Assembly (NCBI GenBank): GCA_002345625.1
Contig: DDWE01000046.1
Location: 1 to 33,151 of the forward strand
Direction: 5' to 3'
Length of the DNA stretch: 33,151 nucleotides
From: Desulfuromonadaceae bacterium UBA2294
GTDB taxonomy: Bacteria > Desulfobacterota > Desulfuromonadia > Desulfuromonadales > UBA2294
The notes below the pieces were generated by a model. It saw only the letters and a program-made list of their open reading frames with translations, ran no database searches and was not told where the DNA came from. Below are positions 1 through 8,216 of the stretch, in pieces (the first letter of the stretch is position 1; each line of letters starts with the position of its first letter). Both the position numbers and the translations under genes were made by a program.

Positions 1-1110
1 CGCCATCGCGGCGCCGGCATGGGCGGTGGTCACGACGAGCGTGAGCAGACCCTGAATCAGTTGCTGGTCGAAATGGACGGTTTCGAGTCGAACGAAGGGG
101 TTATCCTTATCGCCGCCACTAACCGCCCCGATGTCCTTGATCCGGCATTGCTGCGTCCGGGCCGATTTGATCGCCAGGTGATGGTGCCGCGTCCTGATGT
201 CAAGGGCCGCCTGAAAATCCTGCAGGTTCATTCGCGCAAAGTCCCCATGGAAGAGAATGTTAAGCTGGAAGTTGTCGCCAAGGGGACGCCCGGTTTTTCC
301 GGCGCAGATCTGGAAAATTTGATTAACGAGGCGGCTCTTCTTGCGGCTCGCGCCGACAAGAGCGCGGTCACCATGGGCGATGTTGAAGCGGCCAAGGACA
401 AGGTGCTGATGGGAGTAGAGCGTCGCTCCCTGGTCATTACCGAAGAAGAGAAGAAAGTGACCGCTTATCACGAGGCCGGCCATGCTCTGGTCGCCCTGTT
501 CCTGCCCGGTGCCGACCCGGTGCACAAGATCTCCATCATCCCGCGTGGTCGGGCGATGGGGGTGACCATGTATCTGCCGAAAGAGGATAAGTACAACGAG
601 ACCGAAAACGGGCTTTATACCCGAATCTGCACCTTGCTCGCCGGGCGCATCGCTGAAGAGATGACCTTTGAGTCGATCACCAGCGGTGCCTCCAACGATC
701 TGGAGCGCGCCACGGCCATCGCCCGCAAGATGATCTGCGAATGGGGGATGAGCAAGACACTCGGCCCGTTGACCTTTGGTGAGAAAGAGGGGGGCGAGGT
801 GTTCCTCGGCCGCGATTTCGGTCATGTCAAAAACTACAGCGAAGCGACCGCCCAGGTGATCGACAGCGAGATTCGGCGTATCGTCACTGAAAACTATGAA
901 CGAACCCAGAAAATACTGTTGGAGAACCGCGACGCCCTGATCCGGGTCTCCGAGGCGCTTCTGGAGCGGGAGAATATGGACGGCGAAGAGCTGCGCGTTC
1001 TGGTCTTCGGCCCGGATTCCTCCCCGCCTGAGGATACAACAGCAGGGGCCTCAGTGGCGCCGGGTGCCGGTGCCTGTCTTGATCAGGCCGATTCGGACCC
1101 AGCCTGTTGA
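1..1110 (+). CDS. ftsH: ATP-dependent zinc metalloprotease FtsH (3' part)
   Basis: This is the C-terminal part of the membrane-anchored AAA+ protease that degrades misfolded and short-lived membrane and cytosolic proteins. The frame is open from the first base, so the gene begins before the window; the transmembrane segments and Walker A are missing. Visible are the AAA second region of homology (AATNRPDVLDPALLRPGRFD) and the catalytic zinc site HEAGH at 469-483. A downstream ERA-type helix (SGASNDLERAT) supplies the third, acidic zinc ligand. The C-terminal tail after about 1000 is Ala/Pro/Asp rich and poorly conserved, as is normal for the family. The TGA stop overlaps the TTG codon that opens the folP frame. 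Identification is secure; only the start is unseen. Confidence 0.97.
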   Translation, partial: RHRGAGMGGGHDEREQTLNQLLVEMDGFESNEGVILIAATNRPDVLDPALLRPGRFDRQVMVPRPDVKGRLKILQVHSRKVPMEENVKLEVVAKGTPGFSGADLENLINEAALLAARADKSAVTMGDVEAAKDKVLMGVERRSLVITEEEKKVTAYHEAGHALVALFLPGADPVHKISIIPRGRAMGVTMYLPKEDKYNETENGLYTRICTLLAGRIAEEMTFESITSGASNDLERATAIARKMICEWGMSKTLGPLTFGEKEGGEVFLGRDFGHVKNYSEATAQVIDSEIRRIVTENYERTQKILLENRDALIRVSEALLERENMDGEELRVLVFGPDSSPPEDTTAGASVAPGAGACLDQADSDPAC

Positions 1111-1994
1111 GTGTGACCGGTTTATACAACAAGGGAGGCGAGCAGCCTCCCTTGTTGTTGGGTCGTACAGCGTGCCTCGACCTGACCCGGCCGCGGATCA
1201 TGGCCGTACTCAATGTCACCCCGGATTCTTTCTCTGATGGTGGCAAGCACAACAGTGTCGATGCCGCCCTGTACCGGGTGGCACAGATGGTGGAGGAAGG
1301 GGCCGACCTGGTCGATATTGGTGGCGAGAGTACCCGCCCCGGCGCCGCGGCGGTCCCCGAAGAGCAGGAGTTGCAGCGGGTGGTGCCGGTGGTCGAGGCG
1401 GTGCGTGATCGTTTCGATCTGGCCATTTCCGTCGATTCCAGCAAGAGCGTTGTTGCCCGGGCGGCCGTGGCCGCCGGTGCCGACTTTGTCAACGACATCA
1501 GCGGCCTCTCCTTCGACCAGCAGATGGCAGCGACCGTGGCGCAAAGTGGTGCTGGTCTGTTTCTGATGCATACGCGCGGTCGCCCCGACCAGATGCAGCA
1601 CCAGACCGACTACACCGACGTTATGGTCGAAGTGATCACTTGTTTGCGGAACAGCATGGACAAGGCCATCTCCGCCGGGATTCTCCCGGTCAAGATTGCC
1701 GTCGATCCCGGTATTGGTTTTGGCAAGAGTGTCGAGGGGAATCTGGAGCTACTGCAACGGCTGGATGAGCTGCTGGTACTCGGCCGACCGGTGTTGCTCG
1801 GCACCTCGCGCAAAAGTTTTATCGGTCGTGTGTTGCAACAGCCCGACCCGCGGGAACGACTCTACGGGACGCTGGCGACCGTGGCCCTAGGTGTCGCCTC
1901 TGGTGCCCGAATCTTCCGGGTTCACGATGTTCGCGCCGCACGTGAAACAGCACTCATGGCCTGGGCGGTGTTGCATGGCATCGAGGCTGAATAA
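1107..1994 (+). CDS. folP: Dihydropteroate synthase
   Basis: FolP condenses p-aminobenzoate with hydroxymethyl-dihydropterin pyrophosphate in cytosolic folate synthesis, and is the sulfonamide target. The signature MAVLNVTPDSFSDGG starts near 1201, followed by the pterin-binding motif DIGGESTRPGA. Further on are DSSKS, VNDISG, DPGIGFGKS and GTSRKSFIG, in the family order and spacing of a TIM barrel. The frame can open at TTG 1107, overlapping the ftsH stop. An equally good case exists for TTG at 1152, 1155 or 1158, which follow a GGGAGG and place the start the usual distance before the first signature. The start is therefore uncertain, while the product is not. The next gene, cdaA, follows after a 193-bp gap containing an inverted-repeat element. 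Confidence 0.95.
   Translation: MSVTGLYNKGGEQPPLLLGRTACLDLTRPRIMAVLNVTPDSFSDGGKHNSVDAALYRVAQMVEEGADLVDIGGESTRPGAAAVPEEQELQRVVPVVEAVRDRFDLAISVDSSKSVVARAAVAAGADFVNDISGLSFDQQMAATVAQSGAGLFLMHTRGRPDQMQHQTDYTDVMVEVITCLRNSMDKAISAGILPVKIAVDPGIGFGKSVEGNLELLQRLDELLVLGRPVLLGTSRKSFIGRVLQQPDPRERLYGTLATVALGVASGARIFRVHDVRAARETALMAWAVLHGIEAE
1126..1158 (+). terminator. 14-bp perfect hairpin at the ftsH-folP junction
   Basis: A perfect 14-bp inverted repeat (arms 1126-1139 and 1145-1158, loop GAGCA) is followed by a short T/G run. It looks like an intrinsic terminator for ftsH, although the tail is a poor U-tract. The left arm contains GGGAGG, the only good ribosome binding site for a folP start near 1152-1158, so pairing could also hide that site. 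It lies inside the longest possible folP frame, which argues that the first TTG at 1107 may not be the true start. Confidence 0.4.
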
Positions 1995-2000
1995 AAGGCT

Positions 2001-2097
2001 TTCATCACGAAGGGCACGAAGAAAATCGAAATCATTTTGGTTTTAACCCCAAAGCTTTTGTTTTTAACTTCGTGTTTTTCGTGCCCTTCGTGGTGAA
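2001..2097. repeat. Gene-free inverted-repeat element, CACGAAG type
   Basis: Two arms face each other, 2001-2021 and 2077-2097. They match at about 20 of 21 positions when one is reverse-complemented, with core CACGAAGGGCACGAAG. The A/T-rich interior of about 55 bp has no reading frame worth calling. The element starts 6 bp after the folP stop. Its arms resemble those at 23261-23474, so it is a dispersed repeat rather than a terminator only, although its RNA could fold into a long hairpin between folP and cdaA. Confidence 0.75.
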
Positions 2098-2187
2098 CAC
2101 ATTTTGTTGTTACCCGTTTCACCTGTTTACATGTTTTTCGTTTGATTCGAGTTTTTGCGACGCACAGGTTCTTGAGGGGCTGGTTCA

Positions 2188-2976
2188 ATGGCTGAGCTGA
2201 CAGGAATGTTCAAAAATTTCCGCTGGGTGCTTGACCTGCTCGATATCGGGCTGGTTGCCTTCATTATTTACCGGATCTTCCTGTTGATCAAGGGGACCCG
2301 GGCGGTGCAGATGCTGCTCGGTCTGGCTGTGGTTCTGTTGGTCTACATCGCCGCTCAGGTCGGTGGCCTCTACACCCTGCATTGGGTGCTCGATAACTTC
2401 TTGTCATCAATCATTCTGGTTATTGTTGTTATTTTTCAGGCCGATATTCGCCGGGCGCTGATCCATGTCGGCCGCAACCCTTTTTTTGCCGATCTCTCCT
2501 ATCGTGAAGAGTCGGCGGTCATTGAGGAGCTGTCGAAGGCCGCCGGGGTTATGGCCGCGCGACGCATCGGCGCTCTGATCGTTGTTGAACGCGAAACCGG
2601 TATCAACGATTTTCTTGAAGTCGGGGTTGAGATCGACGCCAAGGTCTCCAGCGAACTGATCCATTCGATTTTTCTCACGACATCTCCGATACACGACGGC
2701 GCCCTGGTGGTGCAGGATGGGCGGTTGAAACGGGCTGGCTGTTTTCTGCCGTTGACCCAGGACACTACGGTCAGCCGCAAATTCGGCACCCGGCATCGGG
2801 CCGCCATCGGCCTGACAGAACTGGTCGATGCCGTCGCCATCGTCGTCTCTGAGGAGACCGGCAAGGTGTCGGTGGTGGTCGGTGGGAGGTTGACCCGCGA
2901 TCTCGATCCGCCGACACTCAAACGCGTCCTGACGCGCCTGCTTGAACCGCGGCGGGTGACGGCCAAGAAACGGTAA
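2188..2976 (+). CDS. cdaA: Diadenylate cyclase CdaA
   Basis: This is the membrane-bound enzyme that makes c-di-AMP from two ATP; the nucleotide controls osmolyte and cell-wall homeostasis. Residues from about 12 to 85 hold three hydrophobic helices (around LLDIGLVAFIIYRIF, LLGLAVVLLVYIAA and FLSSIILVIVVIF). The DAC domain follows, with DGA at residues 170-172 and the metal/nucleotide motif RHR at 202-204 (GTRHRAA). At 262 aa the length is typical. The ATG follows GAGGGG at a suitable distance. The next two genes are a YbbR-domain protein, the usual CdaA regulator, and glmM, whose product binds CdaA in Firmicutes. This conserved trio supports the call. Confidence 0.96.
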   Translation: MAELTGMFKNFRWVLDLLDIGLVAFIIYRIFLLIKGTRAVQMLLGLAVVLLVYIAAQVGGLYTLHWVLDNFLSSIILVIVVIFQADIRRALIHVGRNPFFADLSYREESAVIEELSKAAGVMAARRIGALIVVERETGINDFLEVGVEIDAKVSSELIHSIFLTTSPIHDGALVVQDGRLKRAGCFLPLTQDTTVSRKFGTRHRAAIGLTELVDAVAIVVSEETGKVSVVVGGRLTRDLDPPTLKRVLTRLLEPRRVTAKKR

Positions 2977-2980
2977 AACC

Positions 2981-3649
2981 ATGAATTTGACTCTGACTGA
3001 AAACTGGCTGTTGAAACTGCTGGCCATCGCTTTTGCCCTGGTGCTGTGGTTTTTTGTCATGGGCGAACAGAATCTGGAAAAAGGATTTGCCGTGCCGTTG
3101 GAGCTGCAGGGTGTGCCGGACGGGATGGTGGTCAGTAACGAAGTGCCGCGACTGGTCGATGTGCGGATCAGCGGGCCGCGCACCGTGCTGATGAACCTGC
3201 AGGCCAACGAGCTCGGCCTGACCCTGGACCTCAAGGAGTTGCCGCCGGGGATCACCTCGTTCAAACGCCTTGACGAGCGTTTCCGTCTGCCGCGTACCCT
3301 GAAAGTCACCCGCATGGCACCGGCGGTCATCGATGTCCGTCTGGAGCGTCTGCGTAACAAGAAGGTACCGGTCCGGGTGACCTTGACCGGGGATCCATCA
3401 GAAGGTTTTTATGTCGTATCGATGAAGGCGACTCCGGCACGGGTGGTGGTTTCCGGCGCTGAAAGTGAATTGAAGAGCGTCAATGAGATCCCGACCGAGG
3501 TGATCGACCTGACCGATGTCAAGGAGAGTTTCAGCCAGATCGTGTCGCTCGACTACATCGGTAAATACTCTGAACTCAAAGAAGATAAAACCACTGACGT
3601 GCGGGTGGAAATCGCACCGGTGACAACGTTGGATAAAGGGAAGAAATGA
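2981..3649 (+). CDS. YbbR-domain membrane protein (CdaR-like)
   Basis: This protein has a single N-terminal transmembrane segment (LLKLLAIAFALVLWFFVMG, about residues 10-28), with the rest predicted outside the cytoplasm. Two YbbR-type beta repeats can be traced, roughly residues 35-115 and 120-205, each with the pattern V-P-V-x-L then V-x-V-S-G (for example VDVRISGPRTVL and ARVVVSGAESEL). It begins 4 bp after cdaA and overlaps glmM by ATGA, so it is cotranscribed and translationally coupled. In other bacteria the equivalent CdaR tunes CdaA activity; that role here is inferred from position. It is shorter than Firmicutes CdaR, which has four repeats. Confidence 0.9.
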   Translation: MNLTLTENWLLKLLAIAFALVLWFFVMGEQNLEKGFAVPLELQGVPDGMVVSNEVPRLVDVRISGPRTVLMNLQANELGLTLDLKELPPGITSFKRLDERFRLPRTLKVTRMAPAVIDVRLERLRNKKVPVRVTLTGDPSEGFYVVSMKATPARVVVSGAESELKSVNEIPTEVIDLTDVKESFSQIVSLDYIGKYSELKEDKTTDVRVEIAPVTTLDKGKK

Positions 3650-5013
3650 AAAAGAAGCTTTTCGGCACGGATGGCGTGCGTGGGGTAGCAAATATCCACC
3701 CGATGACAACAGAAATGGCCCTGCAACTGGGTCGGGCGGCGGCGTACCTGTTCAAGGATGGTGAACGCCGACATCGGATCATTATTGGTAAAGATACGCG
3801 CCTCTCCGGCTATATGCTCGAGAGTGCTCTGGTGGCCGGTATCTGCTCCATGGGAGTCGATGCCTATCTGGTCGGGCCGATGCCGACACCGGGAATCGCT
3901 TTTCTGACGACGTCCATGCGCGCCGACGCCGGTGTGGTGATCTCTGCTTCACATAATGCTTATCAGGATAACGGCATCAAATTCTTTTCTCGTGACGGAT
4001 TCAAGCTCCCGGACGCCATGGAGATGGAGATGGAAGCGTTGATCGGCTCCAGCCGGGTCGATGCTTTGCGGCCGGTGGCCGGCGATGTCGGCAAAGCTTA
4101 CCGGATCGATGATGCCAAGGGGCGCTACATCGTTTTTCTTAAACATGCTTTTCCGCGGGAACTCGATCTCAACGGCATGAAGATTGTGCTCGATTGTGCC
4201 AACGGGGCGGCTTACAAGGTCGCACCGACCGTGCTCGAAGAGCTCGGAGCCCAGGTGATCCGTGTCGGGGTGAATCCGGACGGGACCAACATCAACGCCG
4301 GTTGTGGTTCCCAGTGCCCGGAGGTGATGGCGGCGGCGGTCCGTGAGCATGGCGCCGATCTCGGTATTGCCCTCGACGGTGATGCTGATCGGGTGATCTT
4401 TGTGGATGAGCATGGCGCTCTGGTTGACGGTGACCAGATCATGGCGATCTGTGGCACCGAGATGATGAAGACGAACACCCTGGCACACAAAACCCTGGTG
4501 GCGACAGTGATGAGCAATATGGGGCTCGACATCGCCATTCGCAAGGCCGGCGGGCAGGTGGTCAAAACTGATGTCGGTGATCGCTATGTGGTCGAGGCGA
4601 TGCGCAAAGGCGGTTACAACCTCGGCGGCGAACAGTCCGGGCACATGATCTTCCTCGACCACAATACGACCGGTGACGGCATGGTCTCGGCCCTGCAAGT
4701 GCTGGCGATCATGCAGCGCAGCGGCCGCAAACTGTCTGAGTTGTCGGCCGTGATGCAGACCTTGCCGCAGGTGCTGCTCAATGTCCGGGTCGCAAAAAAA
4801 AGACCCCTTGAGGAGCTTCCGGCGGTGCAACAGGCGATCCGTAGTGTCGAAGCCGATCTCGGCGGTAACGGGCGGGTGCTGGTCCGTTATTCCGGTACGG
4901 AGGCGCTGCTGCGGGTGATGCTCGAAGGAGAGGATGAAGGGCGGATTCGTGAACAGGCACAACAGATCGCCGCGGTGGTCGAGCAGCAGCTCGGCGCCGG
5001 ACGGGAGGTTTAG
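3646..5013 (+). CDS. glmM: Phosphoglucosamine mutase
   Basis: GlmM interconverts glucosamine-6-phosphate and glucosamine-1-phosphate on the route to UDP-GlcNAc for peptidoglycan and LPS. The N-terminus FGTDGVRG is diagnostic. The phosphorylated serine is Ser102 in ISASHNAYQDNGIKFF, and the metal-binding loop is DGDADR. The sugar-binding loop is GGEQSGH and the phosphate-binding loop is RYSGTEALLRVM near the C-terminus. The length of 455 aa is normal. The start overlaps the previous gene by four bases. The gene ends in TAG directly before the GTG of pdxJ, with that gene's GGAGG lying in the last glmM codons. Confidence 0.98.
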   Translation: MKKKLFGTDGVRGVANIHPMTTEMALQLGRAAAYLFKDGERRHRIIIGKDTRLSGYMLESALVAGICSMGVDAYLVGPMPTPGIAFLTTSMRADAGVVISASHNAYQDNGIKFFSRDGFKLPDAMEMEMEALIGSSRVDALRPVAGDVGKAYRIDDAKGRYIVFLKHAFPRELDLNGMKIVLDCANGAAYKVAPTVLEELGAQVIRVGVNPDGTNINAGCGSQCPEVMAAAVREHGADLGIALDGDADRVIFVDEHGALVDGDQIMAICGTEMMKTNTLAHKTLVATVMSNMGLDIAIRKAGGQVVKTDVGDRYVVEAMRKGGYNLGGEQSGHMIFLDHNTTGDGMVSALQVLAIMQRSGRKLSELSAVMQTLPQVLLNVRVAKKRPLEELPAVQQAIRSVEADLGGNGRVLVRYSGTEALLRVMLEGEDEGRIREQAQQIAAVVEQQLGAGREV

Positions 5014-5739
5014 GTGAGTATCGTCAAGCTCGGAGTGAATATTGATCACGTCGCCACCATTCGTCAGGCACGTGGTGGCAAGGAGCCCGATCCGATCGCG
5101 GCCGCGGTGCTGGCTGAGCTCGGTGGCGCCGATGGTATTACGGTTCACCTGCGCGAGGATCGCCGGCACATTCAGCCGCGTGATGTGGAGATTCTGCGGC
5201 GGACGGTCAAGACCCGGCTCAATCTGGAGATGGCCCCAACCGATGACATGGTCAGTGTCGCCCTTAAAGTTTTGCCCGACTATGTCACCCTGGTGCCGGA
5301 GAAGCGCGAGGAGTTGACCACTGAAGGGGGGCTCGACGTCAGCCTGCACCGCCATCTGGTGCGTAAACAGGTTGATCTGCTGCGTCAAGGGGGCATCACC
5401 GTCAGTCTGTTTCTCGATCCCGACATCGACCAGATCAAGATGGCACATCGTGTTGGTGCTGACTACATCGAGATTCACACCGGCACTTACTGCGAAGCAC
5501 GTACCGCTGAACAGCGCAAGAGCGAGCTGGCCAAGATTGAGACGGCGATCAAGGCCGGACGCAAGCTTGGACTTGGCGTCAATGCCGGGCACGGACTCAA
5601 TTACAACAATATCCGTCCGATCGTCGCCCTCGGTGGTATCGAAGAGTACAATATTGGTCACAGCATCATTTCACGGGCGGTTCTGGTCGGACTGGAGAGG
5701 GCCGTGCGCGAGATGGCGACTCTGGTACGCGGGGGCTGA
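5014..5739 (+). CDS. pdxJ: Pyridoxine 5'-phosphate synthase
   Basis: PdxJ closes the pyridine ring of vitamin B6 from 1-deoxyxylulose-5-phosphate and aminoacetone phosphate, acting as a cytosolic TIM-barrel oligomer. The N-terminal LGVNIDHVATIRQARG, the mid-protein HLREDRRHIQ, GADYIEIHTGTY and the C-terminal GLGVNAGHGLNYNN are all present. The length of 241 aa is standard. The start is GTG at 5014, chosen because it sits directly after the glmM stop with GGAGG at 5004-5008. The frame runs to TGA 2 bp before acpS, so it belongs to the same operon. Confidence 0.98.
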   Translation: MSIVKLGVNIDHVATIRQARGGKEPDPIAAAVLAELGGADGITVHLREDRRHIQPRDVEILRRTVKTRLNLEMAPTDDMVSVALKVLPDYVTLVPEKREELTTEGGLDVSLHRHLVRKQVDLLRQGGITVSLFLDPDIDQIKMAHRVGADYIEIHTGTYCEARTAEQRKSELAKIETAIKAGRKLGLGVNAGHGLNYNNIRPIVALGGIEEYNIGHSIISRAVLVGLERAVREMATLVRGG

Positions 5740-5741
5740 CG

Positions 5742-6125
5742 ATGGCCGTGGCCGGACTCGGCACTGACCTTAGTCGGGTCAGCCGCTTTCAGCGGATGCT
5801 GGACGAGAACAGTTCGGCGCTCATTGAGCGTTTGTTCACCCCGGCCGAGCGGGCCTACTCTTTGTCCAAGGGATATCCGGCGCCGCATCTTGCCGCCCGG
5901 TTCGCTGCCAAGGAGGCTTTTCTCAAAGCTCTTGGTCTCGGACTGCGCGACGGCATCAGCTGGCAGGATATGTCGGTGGAGAACGATGCGCTGGGTAAAC
6001 CGTTTATGGTCTTATCCGGGCGTGCCGAGGAGATTTTCACCGGTCGCGGACTGACCGGTTTACATCTGTCTTACAGTCACGAGGGTGACTACGCCGCCGC
6101 GACGGTGATCCTGGAGGAACAATGA
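5742..6125 (+). CDS. acpS: Holo-[acyl-carrier-protein] synthase
   Basis: AcpS transfers 4'-phosphopantetheine from CoA to apo-ACP, activating fatty acid synthesis. The family's two magnesium-binding motifs are visible: GLGTDL with Asp9 near the N-terminus, and RFAAKEAFLKALG with Glu58. LSYSHEGDYAAA at the end is the usual last strand. At 127 aa it is full length. It follows pdxJ by 2 bp and overlaps nnrD by ATGA at 6122-6125, so translation of the two is probably coupled. Confidence 0.97.
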   Translation: MAVAGLGTDLSRVSRFQRMLDENSSALIERLFTPAERAYSLSKGYPAPHLAARFAAKEAFLKALGLGLRDGISWQDMSVENDALGKPFMVLSGRAEEIFTGRGLTGLHLSYSHEGDYAAATVILEEQ

Positions 6126-7681
6126 GATTGCTGACAGCTGACGAGATGCGTGCTCTGGATCGTGAGGCGATCGATCAGTGGGGGCTTCCCGGCGCCGTGC
6201 TGATGGAGAATGCCGGCCGTGGTGTGGCCGATCAGCTCGAAGAGACCTTTGCCGAGCTCTGGCCCGGGCCGCTGCTGATTGTCGCCGGCAAGGGGAACAA
6301 CGGTGGCGACGGATTTGTCGCCGCTCGGCATCTGCTGAATCGCGGCTGGGATGTTTCTCTTTTGCTGCTCGCCGACTTGAAGGCCGTGACCGGTGATGCC
6401 CGACTGTTCCTTGATCTGATGCAACGCTCCGGTGCCGATCTGCACCCGGCCGACGACGGCGCCGCTTTTCTGTCCGCCATTGCCGAATTGCCGGCCCCGG
6501 TCCTGGTGGTCGACGCCCTGCTCGGCACTGGCTTTACCGGCGCACTCAGTGCACATTATTCCGAGGTGATCGACTGGGTCAACGCTCTGGGGGTTCCGGT
6601 GCTGGCGGTCGATGTGCCGTCGGGGACCGATGCCACCAGTGGTGCTGTCTCTGGAACCGCTATTCAGGCTGAGTTGACCGTCACCTTCGAATCGGCCAAG
6701 GTCGGTCATGTCGTCGACCCGGCCGCCGATTATGTCGGTGACCTCACCGTGGTCGATATTGGTATCCCCCAGGCCCTTTCTTTGCAACACGCCGGGTGCC
6801 ATCACTATGTTGATGCCGAGGCTGCGGCTGAATTGTTGCCGGAACGGCCCCTCGACGGCCACAAGGGGACCTTCGGTCATCTACTTGTTGTCGCCGGGTC
6901 CACCGGGAAGACCGGCGCCGGTATTCTGGCTGCCACCGCCGGGCTGCGCAGCGGCGCCGGCCTGGTGACCCTGGCGTGTCCAGCCTCCCTCAACACCATT
7001 TTCGAAGTCAAACTGACTGAAGCGATGACGGCACCGCTCCCCGATGCCGGTGGTGAGTTGACGGGTGAAGCTTTGCCTGAGTTGACTCTGCATTGTGAAG
7101 GGAAGCAGGCGCTGTGCGTTGGTCCGGGACTCGGCACCGGGACGCCGGTCAGTGCCCTGATCCGTGGTCTGCTGGCGGGCACCGATCTGCCTTTGATCCT
7201 GGATGCTGACGGCCTCAATGTCCTGGCCGCAAACGGTAAGCTGTTCCGGCACCGGGCGATTCCGGCGGTATTGACTCCGCATCCCGGAGAAATGGCGCGG
7301 TTGCTGAACGTACCGGTGGCGACCGTCACCGCCGATCGTCTCGGTATTGCCCGCAAATTTGCGGTCGAACATGGGGTTGTGCTGGTGCTCAAGGGGGCAC
7401 AGACGGTTGTTGCTGCCCCTGATGGAAATGTTTATCTTAATGGCAGTGGCAATCCTTTATTGGCCAGCGGTGGAACCGGCGATGTGTTAGCCGGTTTGAT
7501 CGGCGGTCTCCTCGCTCAGGGCCTTGACCCGGTCTCTGCCGCTGTGCTCGGCGTTTTCTGGCACGGTTTCGCCGCCGATCGGCTGGCTGAAAGTCGCGGA
7601 GATGCCGGGCTGCTCGCCAGCGATCTCCTGCGTGCCTTGCCGGATGCCCGGCATGCGTTGTTGCATGGTGATCTGGAGTAA
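6122..7681 (+). CDS. nnrD: Bifunctional NAD(P)H-hydrate epimerase / ADP-dependent dehydratase
   Basis: This enzyme repairs hydrated, inactive NADH and NADPH. The N-terminal YjeF_N-type epimerase domain (about residues 1-215) contains GKGNNGGDGFVAARHL and VDVPSGTDA. The C-terminal ribokinase-like dehydratase domain (about 230-510) contains HKGTFGHLLVVAG, GPGLG, LDADGLN, LTPHPGEMARLL and the nucleotide-binding NPLLASGGTGDVLAG. The fused 519-aa arrangement is the common bacterial one. It shares four bases with acpS. The next gene starts after 84 bp, so the first operon segment may end or be partly re-initiated here. Confidence 0.97.
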   Translation: MRLLTADEMRALDREAIDQWGLPGAVLMENAGRGVADQLEETFAELWPGPLLIVAGKGNNGGDGFVAARHLLNRGWDVSLLLLADLKAVTGDARLFLDLMQRSGADLHPADDGAAFLSAIAELPAPVLVVDALLGTGFTGALSAHYSEVIDWVNALGVPVLAVDVPSGTDATSGAVSGTAIQAELTVTFESAKVGHVVDPAADYVGDLTVVDIGIPQALSLQHAGCHHYVDAEAAAELLPERPLDGHKGTFGHLLVVAGSTGKTGAGILAATAGLRSGAGLVTLACPASLNTIFEVKLTEAMTAPLPDAGGELTGEALPELTLHCEGKQALCVGPGLGTGTPVSALIRGLLAGTDLPLILDADGLNVLAANGKLFRHRAIPAVLTPHPGEMARLLNVPVATVTADRLGIARKFAVEHGVVLVLKGAQTVVAAPDGNVYLNGSGNPLLASGGTGDVLAGLIGGLLAQGLDPVSAAVLGVFWHGFAADRLAESRGDAGLLASDLLRALPDARHALLHGDLE

Positions 7682-7765
7682 AAATCTGTCTTATCCCCCG
7701 ACGGGTGCGGTATGATTGTGTAAACTCACCACAGGGTGGGGTGTTGTTAAAGGAGAGGAACCATT

Positions 7766-8215
7766 ATGTTGACCGCAAAAGAGATTATGACCAAGGCTGT
7801 GCGCAGCGTCCCGCTTGGTACCAGCATCGAGGCTCTTGCCGGCTTGTTTGAAGAGACCCGTTACAACGCCTTGCCGGTGGTGGATGACGCTGGGAAGCTG
7901 GTTGGCATCGTCAGCCAGAACGATCTGATCGAGCGTGACAAACCGTTGCATATCCCGACAGTGGTTTCGATTTTCGACTGGGTGATCTACCTGGAGAGCG
8001 AGCAGAAGTTCAAGGATGACGTCAAGCGCATGGCCGCACGCACCGTTGACGAAATTTATGTCGCAGACCCTGTTACCTGTTCACCGGAGACTCCGGTGAG
8101 CGAGGTTGCCGCATTGATGAGCGAAAAAAAGGCACATATGGTGCCGGTCCTCGATGGCGATAAGCTGATTGGTGTTGTTGCTCGCCTCGATATTATCCGC
8201 AGCATGGGGAACTGA
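7766..8215 (+). CDS. CBS-pair domain protein
   Basis: A 149-aa protein made of two CBS motifs, roughly residues 4-62 and 87-148, separated by a linker containing IFDWVIYLESEQKFKDDV. Each motif has the expected G-(I/V)-V-(S/A)-x-x-D ending (LVGIVSQNDLI and LIGVVARLDII). CBS pairs normally bind adenosine nucleotides and act as energy or signal sensors. There is no attached catalytic or DNA-binding domain, so the ligand and partner are unknown. A strong AAAGGAG precedes the ATG. The stop lies one base before the tsaE start. Confidence 0.92.
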   Translation: MLTAKEIMTKAVRSVPLGTSIEALAGLFEETRYNALPVVDDAGKLVGIVSQNDLIERDKPLHIPTVVSIFDWVIYLESEQKFKDDVKRMAARTVDEIYVADPVTCSPETPVSEVAALMSEKKAHMVPVLDGDKLIGVVARLDIIRSMGN

Positions 8216-8216
8216 T

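Noticed and set aside
3949..5661. Long minus-strand open frame of 570 codons opposite glmM and pdxJ
   Set aside because: It lies fully antisense to two well recognised genes, is rich in His, Asp and Arg as expected for a shadow of G+C-rich coding sequence, and shows no domain.
8169..8216. Upstream extension of tsaE to an earlier GTG
   Set aside because: The extension reads through the end of the CBS gene in another frame and adds no conserved residues; GTG 8217 gives the family length.
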